From the NCBI RefSeq assembly GCF_024741795.1, contig NZ_CP102950.1, positions 1,488,001 to 1,552,000 of the forward strand: a stretch of DNA of 64,000 nucleotides, given 5' to 3'. The notes below the pieces were generated by a model that was not told the DNA's origin, did not search any database, and saw only the letters and a program-made list of their open reading frames with translations. The DNA comes from Arthrobacter sp. CJ23. Its GTDB lineage: Bacteria; Actinomycetota; Actinomycetes; Actinomycetales; Micrococcaceae. Positions within the stretch are counted from its first letter, which is position 1; every line of letters starts with the position of its first letter. Both the position numbers and the translations under genes were made by a program. Shown piece by piece: positions 27,000-35,389 of the stretch.

Positions 27000-27656
27000 A
27001 TGAGGCTCATGGGTGCCGGCTCACGGCCGGGCAAACCGCAGGTCGACCACGACCTCATCTTCACCGTGCCCAATTTCCTGACCGTGCTCCGCTTCATGGG
27101 CGTGCCGCTGTTTGTGTGGCTCGTCCTCTGGCAGCAGGAGTACGGCTATGCCGTCCTCGTCCTGGCGATCATGGGCAGCACGGACTGGATCGACGGCTAC
27201 GTCGCCCGCCGATTCGACCAGACCTCCAAGCTGGGCAGGATCATGGACCCCGTGGCGGACCGCCTCGCGCTCATCGCCGTCGCCGTCACGCTGGCGATCG
27301 CCGGCGTCGTGCAGTGGTGGTACCTGGCCGCGCTGGTGGTTCCGGACGCCGTCCTGGCCGTCGCCTCCTGGCGGTACTTCCGCGGCCACCCCGACCTTCC
27401 CGTGAGCAGGATCGGAAAGATCCGCACGGGCCTGCTGCTGCTCGGTACACCGCTCCTGGTGCTCTCCAAGCTGGCGGTTCCGTTCGCCGGGACGTATTTT
27501 GTGCTCGCCTGGATCTCCCTGGGCCTGGGCCTGCTGGGGCACTGGGTGGCCGCCTGGAACTACTTCTGGGCGATCCTGCGCAAGGGCAAAGATCTGGAAC
27601 CCGACGACGATCCTAGGGCCGGCGACGTTAAGCCGGACGACGGCGGGCGGGGCTGA
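27000..27656 (+). CDS. CDP-alcohol phosphatidyltransferase family protein
   Basis: 218 residues. The diagnostic motif D-G-x2-A-R-x8-G-x3-D-x3-D is complete: D65, G66, A69, R70, G79, D83 and D87. About six membrane helices surround it. It transfers a phosphatidyl group from CDP-diacylglycerol to an alcohol; glycerol 3-phosphate (PgsA-like) or phosphatidylglycerol (cardiolipin synthase-like) are the likely acceptors. The stop overlaps the next start (TGATG), so it is coupled to the DMT transporter. Confidence 0.87.
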   Translation: MRLMGAGSRPGKPQVDHDLIFTVPNFLTVLRFMGVPLFVWLVLWQQEYGYAVLVLAIMGSTDWIDGYVARRFDQTSKLGRIMDPVADRLALIAVAVTLAIAGVVQWWYLAALVVPDAVLAVASWRYFRGHPDLPVSRIGKIRTGLLLLGTPLLVLSKLAVPFAGTYFVLAWISLGLGLLGHWVAAWNYFWAILRKGKDLEPDDDPRAGDVKPDDGGRG

Positions 27657-28561
27657 TGGTCTGGCTGGCGGTTCTTCTTGCGGTGCTTGGCGCCTTCTTC
27701 CTTGCCATCGGCGCGCAACGCCAAGGCAGTGCGGTCAAGGCCGATACCGGCGGACTGGCGCTGAGCTCGCACGGTTTCCTGCGCCTGTTGCGCAACCCGC
27801 GGTGGGTGCTCGGCCTGCTGCTGCTGTGCACGGGCATGGCAATGAACGCCGTGGCCCTGGTGAGCGCACCGTTGACCGTGGTGCAGCCGATCGGGGCCAT
27901 CGCGCTCGTGATCACCACTGTGGTCAACGCCAAGGACCAGGGCCTGAGCATCAACCGCGCCACGGTAGTGGCCATTACCTGCTGCGTCACCGGTTCGGCC
28001 CTGTTTGTGCTGCTCGCCGTCAACGCCACGCAGGAAAACCACCATGTGAACGCCGACGACGAACTCACCATCGTGCTGCTGCTCGCCCTTGCGGTGGGCC
28101 TGTTCGGGACGCTCGCCGTCTTGTTCAAGCACCGGATGAGCGCCTTCGTCTACATCCTGGGTGCCGGCGTGCTGTTTGGCTTCGTGGCGGTGCTCACCCG
28201 CATCATCGGCAAGCACCTGCTGGACCCCAACGGGCTGTTCCTGCTCAACGTCCAGTGGTACTCCGTAGTGGCCATTGCCGCGGCCGGCGGGCTTGGCTCC
28301 TGGTTTGTCCAGAGCGCCTACTCGGGCGGCCCGCCGGATCTCGTGATCGCCGGGCTTACCGTGATCGACCCCATCGTGGGCATTGCGATCGGCATCGCGA
28401 TCCTTGGTGAGCTTCGTCCCGATGTCCACGCCGTGCTGGCGATCGCCATGGCTGCGGCCGCTTCCCTTGCTATCGTGGGGGTTATTGCCCTGAGCCGGCA
28501 CCATCCGGAAGTGACCAAACGCAAGAAAGATGCGAAGGCCGCCGCAGGCCGGAAGGCCTAG
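27656..28561 (+). CDS. DMT-superfamily (EamA-like) membrane protein
   Basis: 301 residues with nine or ten hydrophobic helices in two halves. LGAFFLAIGAQRQGSAVKADTGGLALSSHGFLRLLRNPRWVLGLLLLCTGMAMNAVALVSAPLTVVQPIGAIALVI resembles the NIPA/DMT transporters, whose relatives move divalent cations or small solutes. Its start is fused to the stop of the phosphatidyltransferase gene. The C-terminus is Lys-rich and cytoplasmic. The substrate is not assignable. Confidence 0.78.
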   Translation: MVWLAVLLAVLGAFFLAIGAQRQGSAVKADTGGLALSSHGFLRLLRNPRWVLGLLLLCTGMAMNAVALVSAPLTVVQPIGAIALVITTVVNAKDQGLSINRATVVAITCCVTGSALFVLLAVNATQENHHVNADDELTIVLLLALAVGLFGTLAVLFKHRMSAFVYILGAGVLFGFVAVLTRIIGKHLLDPNGLFLLNVQWYSVVAIAAAGGLGSWFVQSAYSGGPPDLVIAGLTVIDPIVGIAIGIAILGELRPDVHAVLAIAMAAAASLAIVGVIALSRHHPEVTKRKKDAKAAAGRKA

Positions 28562-28670
28562 GGCAACAGCTGCAGCACACGCCGCCGCCCTCCGCGGACC
28601 GGCAACCCGGCGACAGCACAGCACTGGCAGCTCAGTGTTGTCCGCACCGTGAACATCAGGAGTTCTCCAC

Positions 28671-29867
28671 GTGACCATTCCCGACACCAACAAGCCCCTC
28701 ACCATCTTGATTGCGGCCGATACATACCCGCCGCACGTCAACGGTGCTGCGCAGTTTGGGTACCGACTGGCCAAGGGGATGACCGGCCGGGGGCACAACG
28801 TCCATGTGCTGGCCTGCCGGGCAGACGACGGCAGGAGCTACACGGAATTCCGGGACGAGGCCACCGTGCACCGCCTGCGCTCCCACGGCGTATGGACCCA
28901 CGAATACTTCCGCATCTGCTTCCCCTGGGAGATCAAGAAGGAAATCAGCCTGCTCTTCGACAAGGTGCAGCCGGACGTCGTCCACATCCAGAGCCACTAC
29001 ATGATCGGCGAGCACGTGCTGTACGAGGCAGTGAAGCGCGGGATCCGCGTGGTGGCCACCAACCATTTCATGCCGGAGAACCTTAACCCGTTCCTGCCCT
29101 TCCCGCAGTGGTTCAAGAACATCGTGGGCCGCATTTCCTGGAAGGACATGGGCAAGGTCATGGGGCAGGCGGACGTGGTTACCACGCCCACCCCCCTTGC
29201 CGCCAAGGCGATGCACCAGCACGCGTTCCTGCATGAGGTCCTGCCGCTGTCCAACGGCATCGACTCCGCGGCCTATGAACTGCAGCCGGGCGAGGTCATC
29301 GAACCGCACGCCAGCCCCACCGTGATGTTCGCCGGGCGCCTGGCGGAGGAAAAGCACGTGGACGTGCTGATCGACGCTGTTGCCAAGACGCCCAAGGACC
29401 TCAATGTCCACCTCGAGATCGTGGGCGGCGGCGAGGTCCGCCCTGCCCTGGAAGCACAGGTGGCACGGCTCGGTCTCGGCAGCCGCGTGAAGTTCCTGGG
29501 CCTCGCCAGCGACGAAGACCTCCGCAAGGCGTACATCCGGGCAGACATCTTCTGCATGCCCGGCACCGCTGAACTGCAGTCCTTGGTGACCCTCGAGGCG
29601 ATGTCCGCCTCCACACCGGTCCTTCTGGCCAATGCCATGGCACTGCCGCACCTGGTGCGAGACGGCGAGAACGGCTACCTCTTTACCCCGAACGACAGCG
29701 ACGAACTGGCAGCCAAGATCACCACGCTGCTGCGCCTGCCTGCGGAGGAGCTGGAAGCCATGGGAAAGACGAGCCGCGCCATGGTGGAACCGCATAGCAT
29801 CGAGGGCACGTTGCAGACCTTCGAGGACCTGTACCGCGGGGCTTCCTACTCGGACAAGGCAGTATGA
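28671..29867 (+). CDS. GT4-family glycosyltransferase
   Basis: 398 residues from GTG 28671. The N-terminal Rossmann domain starts LTILIAADTYPPHVNGAAQFGYRLAKGMTGRGHNVHVLA. The C-terminal donor-binding domain has MFAGRLAEEKHVDVLIDAV and the E-x7-E-type segment PGTAELQSLVTLEAMSAS that contacts the nucleotide sugar. It resembles GDP-mannose-dependent mannosyltransferases of actinobacterial glycolipid or lipoglycan synthesis. No other glycan genes are adjacent, so acceptor and donor remain inferred. Confidence 0.85.
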   Translation: MTIPDTNKPLTILIAADTYPPHVNGAAQFGYRLAKGMTGRGHNVHVLACRADDGRSYTEFRDEATVHRLRSHGVWTHEYFRICFPWEIKKEISLLFDKVQPDVVHIQSHYMIGEHVLYEAVKRGIRVVATNHFMPENLNPFLPFPQWFKNIVGRISWKDMGKVMGQADVVTTPTPLAAKAMHQHAFLHEVLPLSNGIDSAAYELQPGEVIEPHASPTVMFAGRLAEEKHVDVLIDAVAKTPKDLNVHLEIVGGGEVRPALEAQVARLGLGSRVKFLGLASDEDLRKAYIRADIFCMPGTAELQSLVTLEAMSASTPVLLANAMALPHLVRDGENGYLFTPNDSDELAAKITTLLRLPAEELEAMGKTSRAMVEPHSIEGTLQTFEDLYRGASYSDKAV

Positions 29868-29929
29868 GCTGACGGCCGTCCGGCCTGGCAGCAGCGGTGA
29901 GCGGACGCCGGTGGCTGCAGGGCGCCTTG

Positions 29930-29949
29930 CTAGCCATTAGTATGGCTAG
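29930..29949. repeat. 8-bp-arm inverted repeat CTAGCCAT-TAGT-ATGGCTAG
   Basis: Perfect inverted repeat in the 131-bp gap between the glycosyltransferase and the CAT tRNA, about 50 bp upstream of the tRNA. TAGAGT at 29947-29952 may be the -10 of the tRNA promoter, which would make this an operator; it could also be the end of the upstream transcript. Confidence 0.45.
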
Positions 29950-29998
29950 AGTGTTTTGCCCCGGACCGCTTCCTGGAAGCGGGATCCGGCGGCACCAC

Positions 29999-30072
29999 GG
30001 GGCTATAGCTCAGCTGGTTAGAGCGCGGGACTCATAATCCTAAGGTCCTCGGTTCAAGTCCGAGTAGCCCTA
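29999..30072 (+). tRNA. tRNA with CAT anticodon (Met, possibly Ile2)
   Basis: 74 nt without CCA. GGGGCTA pairs with TAGCCCT (G1-U72 wobble), the D arm is GCTC..GAGC, the anticodon loop is CTCATAA and the T arm is CTCGGTTCAAGTCCGAG; discriminator A73. The anticodon stem has an unpaired C27-A43 and a G-U pair. It is not an initiator because the 3-GC-pair anticodon stem is lacking. Elongator Met is the first choice; a lysidine-modified Ile2 tRNA cannot be excluded. Confidence 0.85.
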
Positions 30073-30085
30073 CAACAAATGCACG

Positions 30086-30135
30086 CAAAGAGCCGTGACC
30101 GACATTCCGATGTCGGCCACGGCTCTTTGTGTTTC
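30086..30135 (+). terminator. Terminator after the CAT tRNA
   Basis: CAAAGAGCCGTG and CCGACAT on the left pair with ATGTCGG and CACGGCTCTTTG on the right (one A-C bulge) around TTCC, followed by TGTTT. Confidence 0.85.
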
Positions 30136-30298
30136 CGGCGGCAAAACGACTGGGCGGCGCTGAAACACGCTTCTGCCGGATCCCGCACCTCAAAATGTCA
30201 GGGGCCCGCCCTACCTTCGAGATCGAAGTGGAGCGTTGCCGGTCGCGACCACCTCATGGCATCCAAATTGACGCACCGGCCAACGAATTGGGGAAATC

Positions 30299-31162
30299 GT
30301 GAATGATCTGCCGGTTGGAATCAGCAACCTGTTTGCAATGGCCACGTGGGCCGCCATTGCTTTGCTCGTTCTAATGGCTCTCATCCTGGGCGCCAGCAGA
30401 TTCAACCGATGGCGGCTGCTCAAACAAGCAAAGCAGACGATCCATGATGATGAGAAACGGGCGAGAAGTATCCAGGCAGAGCTTCTGGAATGCATCCAGT
30501 ATTACTCCGAGAACCAGAGGCAACCCGTTAACATTGCCGGCTTCTGGAAAGGGCACTCGGTTTCCCGGCCCGTACGGTCGGCTCTCATCGGAGAGCTTGT
30601 GGACGCCCGTGTCGTGGGCATCGTTCCCCAGACCTACAAGAACGACTTCTTCGACTTCATAGCAAAGGCGTGGGTGGATTTCTTCTGCATGCCTCCCACG
30701 GTGCTCATTCTCAGTGACCGAGACTGGCTGCTGATGGTGAACAGCAAATTGAACGGCCAAGAGATCCTGATTGAACGGATGATTGTGAAGTTTCAAAGCA
30801 TTGACACCAATAACTACATCAACACAGGCGGTGGCAACGTCATCGGCGTTGCTCAAGGAGGGAGTGACGTTTCGCTGAAGATGGGTGACGTCAAGCAGGA
30901 AGTCGCTGGTGCTGATCTGCGGAACTTGCGCGAGATCCTTCTTGCGCTCCGCGTGGATGCTGACATGGCCAGAGACTCCGGAATAGCTGCCCAGATCGTG
31001 GCCCACGCCGATTTGCTCGAACGAGAGATCAAGGATCCAGGGGCAGAGGAATCCCGAGGGAACTTGCTAGAGAGGATCAGTAACCTCGTCAACAAATACG
31101 GGGATGCCATGGTCACGACTGTTCGAGTGCTTGGAAGTCTCCGAGGCCCGGACGCCGGTTGA
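30299..31162 (+). CDS. Unrecognised membrane-anchored protein in an AT-richer islet
   Basis: 287 residues from GTG 30299. One N-terminal membrane helix (about 16-33) is followed by a basic, helical stretch, then a globular region containing GFWKGHSVSRPVRSALIGELVDARVVG and FFDFIAKAWVDFFCMPPTVLILSDRDWLLMVN. A glycine-rich segment NNYINTGGGNVIGVAQGG (about 175-192) plus SDVSLKMGDVKQ looks like beta strands with GGG/GG turns, and the C-terminus is helical. Base composition and codon use are clearly more AT-rich than in all neighbours, and it lies next to a tRNA, both signs of horizontal acquisition. I cannot name a function. Confidence 0.7.
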   Translation: MNDLPVGISNLFAMATWAAIALLVLMALILGASRFNRWRLLKQAKQTIHDDEKRARSIQAELLECIQYYSENQRQPVNIAGFWKGHSVSRPVRSALIGELVDARVVGIVPQTYKNDFFDFIAKAWVDFFCMPPTVLILSDRDWLLMVNSKLNGQEILIERMIVKFQSIDTNNYINTGGGNVIGVAQGGSDVSLKMGDVKQEVAGADLRNLREILLALRVDADMARDSGIAAQIVAHADLLEREIKDPGAEESRGNLLERISNLVNKYGDAMVTTVRVLGSLRGPDAG

Positions 31163-31174
31163 GGCGAACACCCA

Positions 31175-31216
31175 CGGGAGCCGTTGTCGAAGCGTGTCGG
31201 TCGACCACGGCTCCCG
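31175..31216. terminator. 10-bp-arm hairpin downstream of the islet gene
   Basis: CGGGAGCCGT (31175-31184) and ACGGCTCCCG (31207-31216) enclose 22 nt. It lies just after the islet gene and lacks a T run; probable transcript end. The remaining 185 bp up to the next gene holds the palindrome at 31358 and no other feature I can support. Confidence 0.5.
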
Positions 31217-31357
31217 GCGTTCTCCGGAGCATCGCTTTCGAAGCTTTCGTTGCAAGCAGTTTGACGTTTGAATGGCCAGTCATCTTGGGATGGTTCGGAG
31301 TGCACCTGATTTCCCGCAGGCAACGAGCTCCTTGCGGGATGATCGGGACTGGGCTAT

Positions 31358-31373
31358 GTTACTCATCAGTAAC
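31358..31373. promoter_or_regulatory. Palindrome GTTACTCATCAGTAAC upstream of the acyl-CoA dehydrogenase
   Basis: Perfect 6-bp arms; differs at one core base from the site at 12116-12131. The start codon is 30 bp downstream with AAGGAGCC as ribosome site, so the palindrome must overlap or adjoin the promoter. A TetR-family regulator of acyl-CoA metabolism is the likely ligand. Confidence 0.55.
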
Positions 31374-31402
31374 TTACTGTTTGGTATTCATGAAGGAGCC
31401 CC

Positions 31403-32593
31403 ATGTCCAAGGCAGCCATCGACATTGACAATCTCCCCTACGCGGACGGCGACTTCTACGCCTTCGAGCAGCTGCTCACGCAGAAGGAACAGGACCGTTT
31501 GGCCGAGGTGCGTTCCTTCCTGGACCGTGAGGTCAAACCCATTGCGGTGGATTGCTGGAACCGCGGCGAGTTCCCCACCGAGCTGATTCCGAAGCTGGCG
31601 GAGATCGACCTGGTCAGCCCGGTGCGCCGGCAAGGCTATTCCAACCTGTTTGCCGGAATCCTGCATGCTGAGGCCACCCGGGCCGATGCCTCGATCGCCA
31701 CGTTCCTGGGCGTCCACGACGGACTGTTCACCGGCTCGATCGAGGCGCTCGCGTCCCAGGAGCAGCAGGAGGCCTGGCTGCCGGACATCTATGCGCTCAA
31801 GAAGATCGGCGCCTTCGGGCTTACCGAACCGCTGGGTGGCTCCGACGTCGCCGGCGGCACCAGAACCACCGCACGACGCGAGGGTGACAGCTGGATCCTG
31901 AACGGCGCCAAGCGCTGGATCGGCAATGCGACTTTCTCCGACTGGGTGGTCATCTACGCCCGGGACCTGGCCGACAACCAGGTCAAGGGGTTCATGGTGG
32001 ATACCTCCCTGCCGGGCTACGCAGCCACGAAGATCGAAAACAAGATCTCGCTGCGGACCGTGCAGAACGCCGACATCACGCTCGACAACGTCGTGGTGCC
32101 CGATTTCTTCAAGCTGGCCAATGCCAACAGCTTCCGTGACACCAACAAGGTCCTCAAAGTCACCAGGCTGGCTGTGGCGTGGCAGGCCGTGGGGCTGCAG
32201 CTCGCGGCGTTCGATGTTGCCCGTCGCTACGCGGTGGAGCGACAGCAGTTCGGCAGGCCTCTCGCATCCTTCCAGCTCGTCCAGGACCAGCTGGTGCAGA
32301 TCCTCGGCAACACCGTCAGCTCCATGGGCATGATGGTCCGCCTCGCCCAGCTGGAAGACGCCGGCATTGCCCGTGACGAGCAGTCGGCTCTCGCCAAGGC
32401 CTTCACCACGGCCCGCATGCGGGACAGCGTTGCCATGGGCCGGAACATCCTCGGCGGCAACGGAATCGTAACCGACTACGGGATGGCCAAGATTTTTGCC
32501 GACGCCGAGGCCATCTACTCGTATGAAGGCACCCAGGAAATCAACACTCTGGTGACCGGACGCGCCATCACCGGGGTGTCGGCCATCGTCTAG
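31403..32593 (+). CDS. Acyl-CoA dehydrogenase, glutaryl-CoA dehydrogenase-like
   Basis: 396 residues. GAFGLTEPLGGSDVAGGTRTTARREGDSWILNGAKRWIGNA is the FAD/substrate region, and YEGTQEINTLVTGRAITG carries the catalytic base E375; the GRAITG ending resembles glutaryl-CoA dehydrogenases. Such enzymes oxidise and decarboxylate glutaryl-CoA in lysine/tryptophan degradation, but relatives act on other acyl-CoAs. It is cytosolic, FAD-bound and uses ETF as acceptor. It is a single-gene unit with a palindromic operator candidate in front and a hairpin behind. Confidence 0.87.
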   Translation: MSKAAIDIDNLPYADGDFYAFEQLLTQKEQDRLAEVRSFLDREVKPIAVDCWNRGEFPTELIPKLAEIDLVSPVRRQGYSNLFAGILHAEATRADASIATFLGVHDGLFTGSIEALASQEQQEAWLPDIYALKKIGAFGLTEPLGGSDVAGGTRTTARREGDSWILNGAKRWIGNATFSDWVVIYARDLADNQVKGFMVDTSLPGYAATKIENKISLRTVQNADITLDNVVVPDFFKLANANSFRDTNKVLKVTRLAVAWQAVGLQLAAFDVARRYAVERQQFGRPLASFQLVQDQLVQILGNTVSSMGMMVRLAQLEDAGIARDEQSALAKAFTTARMRDSVAMGRNILGGNGIVTDYGMAKIFADAEAIYSYEGTQEINTLVTGRAITGVSAIV

Positions 32594-32605
32594 GGCCTTC
32601 AACGC

Positions 32606-32657
32606 ACGACGCCGGCGCTCGGGTTTCCTTCGATGGGAACCCGGGCGCCGGCGTCGT
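32606..32657. terminator. Long GC-rich terminator hairpin between convergent genes
   Basis: The arms from ACGACGCCGGCGC at 32606 and the complementary GCGCCGGCGTCGT ending at 32657 extend through a CGGGTTTCC/GGGAACCCG inner stem around TTCGAT. It lies between the dehydrogenase (+) and the HNH gene (-). Confidence 0.75.
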
Positions 32658-32777
32658 TAACGGGCTCGCCCTGGTCGCCTGCGTTGGTGGCTCACGCTGG
32701 TCGCGAGCGCTGGTCGCCCGACGGGTGCCTCGCCCCGGTTGCTGGCCGTGGTGGCTGGCCCGGTTCGCCTGGCGTGG

Positions 32778-34595
32778 TCAGGTGTGGAAGTAGTGGTTTT
32801 GGCGGGGTTGTTGGCGGGGGTCGATGTGGGGTGGCGGGATGAACCAGGGCGCGCCGTTCCGTGGTTCGATGTGCCAGTTTTCCTTGTGGACCAGATGGTG
32901 GTGGTGGCTGCACAGGAGGGTGCCGTTGTGCGTGCTGGTGGGCCCGCCGTGTGACCAGTAGCTGATGTGGTGGGCTTCGCACCAGGGGGCGGGGATGGTG
33001 CAGCCGGGGAAGGCGCAGCCCTTGTCGCGGGCGGTGATGGCCTTGCGGATGTGGGGTGGGAAGATGCGGGAGGCGCGGCCGATGTCCAGGACCTGGCCTG
33101 CGCCGCCGAGGACGAGGGGGATGATGTCGGCGTCGCAGGCGAGTTGGCGGATGCTCCGGGCCGTGGCGGGGCCGGAGAAGGCGAACGATCCCGTGCCGGT
33201 CAGGGGGCTGCCGCCGGGGACGGATTCCGGGCGGGTGATGCCCCCGGCACCCATCCCTGGGCCGGTGCCGATCCCTGCGCCGGTACCCATCCTTGCGCTG
33301 GTCCCGGTGCCGGTTCGGACGCGGCGCGGGCCGGCGTCCCCTGGGACGGCATCTCCAGGTCCGGTGCCGCGCGTCTTGGCGCCGTGGTCCCGGAGTTCGG
33401 CCAGCAGGGTTTGGTAGTCGATGGTGACGAGGATTTGGGGGCGCAGTCCTCCGGTGGCCGGGAGGGTGCCGGTGGCGAGGGCGAGTTTGCAGGCGCCGAC
33501 CAGGCCGTCGAGCAGTTTCTGGGCCCGGGAACGCCGGTCCAACTCCTCGCCGCCTGCTGCGGTTCCGGTCGGTCCACCGTCCGCTGCACCGACCAGGCCT
33601 GCCTCCCCGGCACTTTGCTCGCTGCTGCCCGCCTTGTCCGAGCCCGAGCCCGAGCCCGAGCCCGTGTCCGAGCCCGTGTCCGCGTTGGTGCCGGTGTAGG
33701 TGCGGGGGTTGGTGGCGGTGTTCATGACGGTGAGGAGGTGTTCGAACTGGTCGGTGGTGGCGAAGATTTCGAGGTGCTGGAGGCCGTTGCGGGGGCGGCG
33801 CAGGAACGCGCCTTGGCTGTGACGGAGTTGTTCCTCGCTGGGTTCGGTGCCGTCCTGGTTGAGGGCCTCGGCCCAGCGGCGGCTGATGCGCGCCAGGAAG
33901 TCGGGGTCGTTCTCTGCTGCGGTGACCGTGAGGGCGTGTTCCATGCGGGCTGCCATGTCCGGGCTGGTGTAGGGCCGGACATGCTCCAGGGCCATGGTGA
34001 TGGTGGTGGCAGAGCGGGTGCAGATGCTGCCGCGGGCCAGGGTCGCGGCGAGTTCCTCGCGGCGGGGCGGCATGGGCTGGCCGGCGAGCCCGAGCCGGGG
34101 TAGGACCTCGGCGGCGAGGGCGAGCCGGCGGCGGGCTTCGGCGGCGCTGATCCGCAGCAGGGAGCGCAGGTACTCGCCGGTGTTCCGGAATTCCTGCGCG
34201 AACTCCCGCGCCGCCATCGAAGTCACACTGGACGCGGTTCCGGACGCCGCACTTGAGTTGATGATGGAGGTTGTGGCCGAATCGTTGAGCTCCGCGCTCC
34301 CGTCCGTGGCCCACCCGGTTGTCCAGCCCGAGGCCTTGCCCGTTCCTGTGGAGGGTTCCTGGGAGCGTGTCCGGTCCAGATGCCCGGCAGCAACGATCTG
34401 CAGGTAGCCCAGGGTGCGGGAGATCTCTTCCAACTGCGAGGCGAAGGCGGCGGAGTCTTGGAGGCCCATGCGCCCGACGTCGTCGGCTGCCGTGTCGGCC
34501 ATGACCTGCAGTTGCCCGAGCAAGCTATCCAGCACAGCCGAAGCAACGCCGGGCCGGCTGGCCTGGCGGCTGCTGAGCTGCAGAAGTGCTTCCAT
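32778..34595 (-). CDS. DUF222 and HNH endonuclease domain protein (13E12-repeat type)
   Basis: 605 residues. The DUF222 region spans about 20-330 and the HNH domain is at the C-terminus: ARDKGCAFPGCTIPAPWCEAHHISYWSHGG and NGTLLCSHHHHLVHKENWHI give the Cys zinc ligands and the H-N-H residues. Two Gly/Ser/Thr low-complexity inserts, around residues 300-320 (TGSDTGSGSGSGSD) and 430-460 (TGTSARMGTGAGIGTG), separate the modules and come from short DNA repeats. The family is abundant in Micrococcaceae and mycobacteria; its cellular role is unknown and some have mobile-element origins. No intein or intron context is seen. Confidence 0.85.
   Translation of the reverse strand: MEALLQLSSRQASRPGVASAVLDSLLGQLQVMADTAADDVGRMGLQDSAAFASQLEEISRTLGYLQIVAAGHLDRTRSQEPSTGTGKASGWTTGWATDGSAELNDSATTSIINSSAASGTASSVTSMAAREFAQEFRNTGEYLRSLLRISAAEARRRLALAAEVLPRLGLAGQPMPPRREELAATLARGSICTRSATTITMALEHVRPYTSPDMAARMEHALTVTAAENDPDFLARISRRWAEALNQDGTEPSEEQLRHSQGAFLRRPRNGLQHLEIFATTDQFEHLLTVMNTATNPRTYTGTNADTGSDTGSGSGSGSDKAGSSEQSAGEAGLVGAADGGPTGTAAGGEELDRRSRAQKLLDGLVGACKLALATGTLPATGGLRPQILVTIDYQTLLAELRDHGAKTRGTGPGDAVPGDAGPRRVRTGTGTSARMGTGAGIGTGPGMGAGGITRPESVPGGSPLTGTGSFAFSGPATARSIRQLACDADIIPLVLGGAGQVLDIGRASRIFPPHIRKAITARDKGCAFPGCTIPAPWCEAHHISYWSHGGPTSTHNGTLLCSHHHHLVHKENWHIEPRNGAPWFIPPPHIDPRQQPRQNHYFHT
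33637..33684. repeat. 6-bp tandem repeats (GAGCCC-type) inside the HNH gene
   Basis: GAGCCC and GTGTCC hexamers are repeated in tandem and encode a Gly-Ser/Thr-Asp linker. Hexamer gain or loss keeps the frame, so length should vary between strains. Confidence 0.7.
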
Positions 34596-34710
34596 GACTC
34601 AACTCTGCCAGTGGGGTCGGACAATATAGGGCCCTGCGGCATGCGGCCCTGCGGGCGAGACGAAGGGCCATCCGCGCAAAAAGAGGACGGCGGAGACTCG
34701 GCACCCAGCC

Positions 34711-35241
34711 TCAATTCAGCGGCAGCAGGATCGATGGCCTCAAATCGATGACGAACGCCAGCGGGTTGACGTAGTCGTCGCCACGCCGGACGCCCCAGTG
34801 GACGCACGGCGCGGGCCCGCAGTGTCCGGGCTCGAGGACGCCGATCACCTGGCCCTTCGTCACATGTTCGCCCTTTGACAGTCTGCTGCTGACCGGCTCG
34901 AAGCTGCTTCGCAGGCCTTCGCCATGGTCGATGGTGATGACCGGCCGGTCCACCACAACGCCCACGAAGCTGACCACGCCGTCCGCGGGCGAGGTGACCG
35001 GGGCGCCGTCGTACGCTGCTTGCAAATCCACGCCGCGGTGCCCGCTCAACCACGGTTTGTCGGGCGGATCAAAGGCGCGCAGCACGGCGGGCTTGGGGGA
35101 GAGCGGCCAGTCCCAGCCGGGCCGGGCAGTTGGGGCGGCTGGCGCCATGCCTGCGCCCAGCAATGCCAACGCGCCCAGCAATGCGAACACTGCCATCAGC
35201 GCAAGCAGCAGGGCGGCCGGGGATCGCTTCAACAACACCAT
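34711..35241 (-). CDS. M23-family (LytM-like) peptidase, secreted or membrane-anchored
   Basis: 176 residues from ATG 35241, which has GAGG at proper spacing; an upstream in-frame ATG at 35379 would add a hydrophilic extension and is rejected. A signal/anchor segment (about 8-32) precedes the LytM fold. Zinc ligands His68 and Asp72 are in SGHRGVDLQA and His148 in CVHWGVRRGDD. The first His of the usual HxH motif is replaced by Cys146, so the enzyme may be divergent or inactive, acting as an amidase or endopeptidase activator. It should act on peptidoglycan outside the membrane. Confidence 0.8.
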   Translation of the reverse strand: MVLLKRSPAALLLALMAVFALLGALALLGAGMAPAAPTARPGWDWPLSPKPAVLRAFDPPDKPWLSGHRGVDLQAAYDGAPVTSPADGVVSFVGVVVDRPVITIDHGEGLRSSFEPVSSRLSKGEHVTKGQVIGVLEPGHCGPAPCVHWGVRRGDDYVNPLAFVIDLRPSILLPLN

Positions 35242-35365
35242 GCACCAAGCCTCGGGTGGGAGGCCGCCCGGCGGAAGATCCGAGTCCCGCCATGTGGAAA
35301 AACCGCCGGGTCCGAACATGGATTCGAGGCCTGGTCCCGGGCGCCCGGCGGTCACGGGTGCCGGG

Positions 35366-35376
35366 GTGCTGTAGTA
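35366..35376 (+). promoter_or_regulatory. Putative rpsB promoter -10 region
   Basis: TAGTACACT close to 35370 resembles an extended actinobacterial -10, giving an rpsB leader of about 280 nt. Assigned by pattern and position only. Confidence 0.35.
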
Positions 35377-35389
35377 CACTTGTTTGAGC

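Noticed and set aside
30000..31402. Possible integrated element with attachment sites at the CAT tRNA
   Set aside because: No repeat of the tRNA 3' end and no integrase was found between the tRNA and 31403; only the composition of one gene is unusual.
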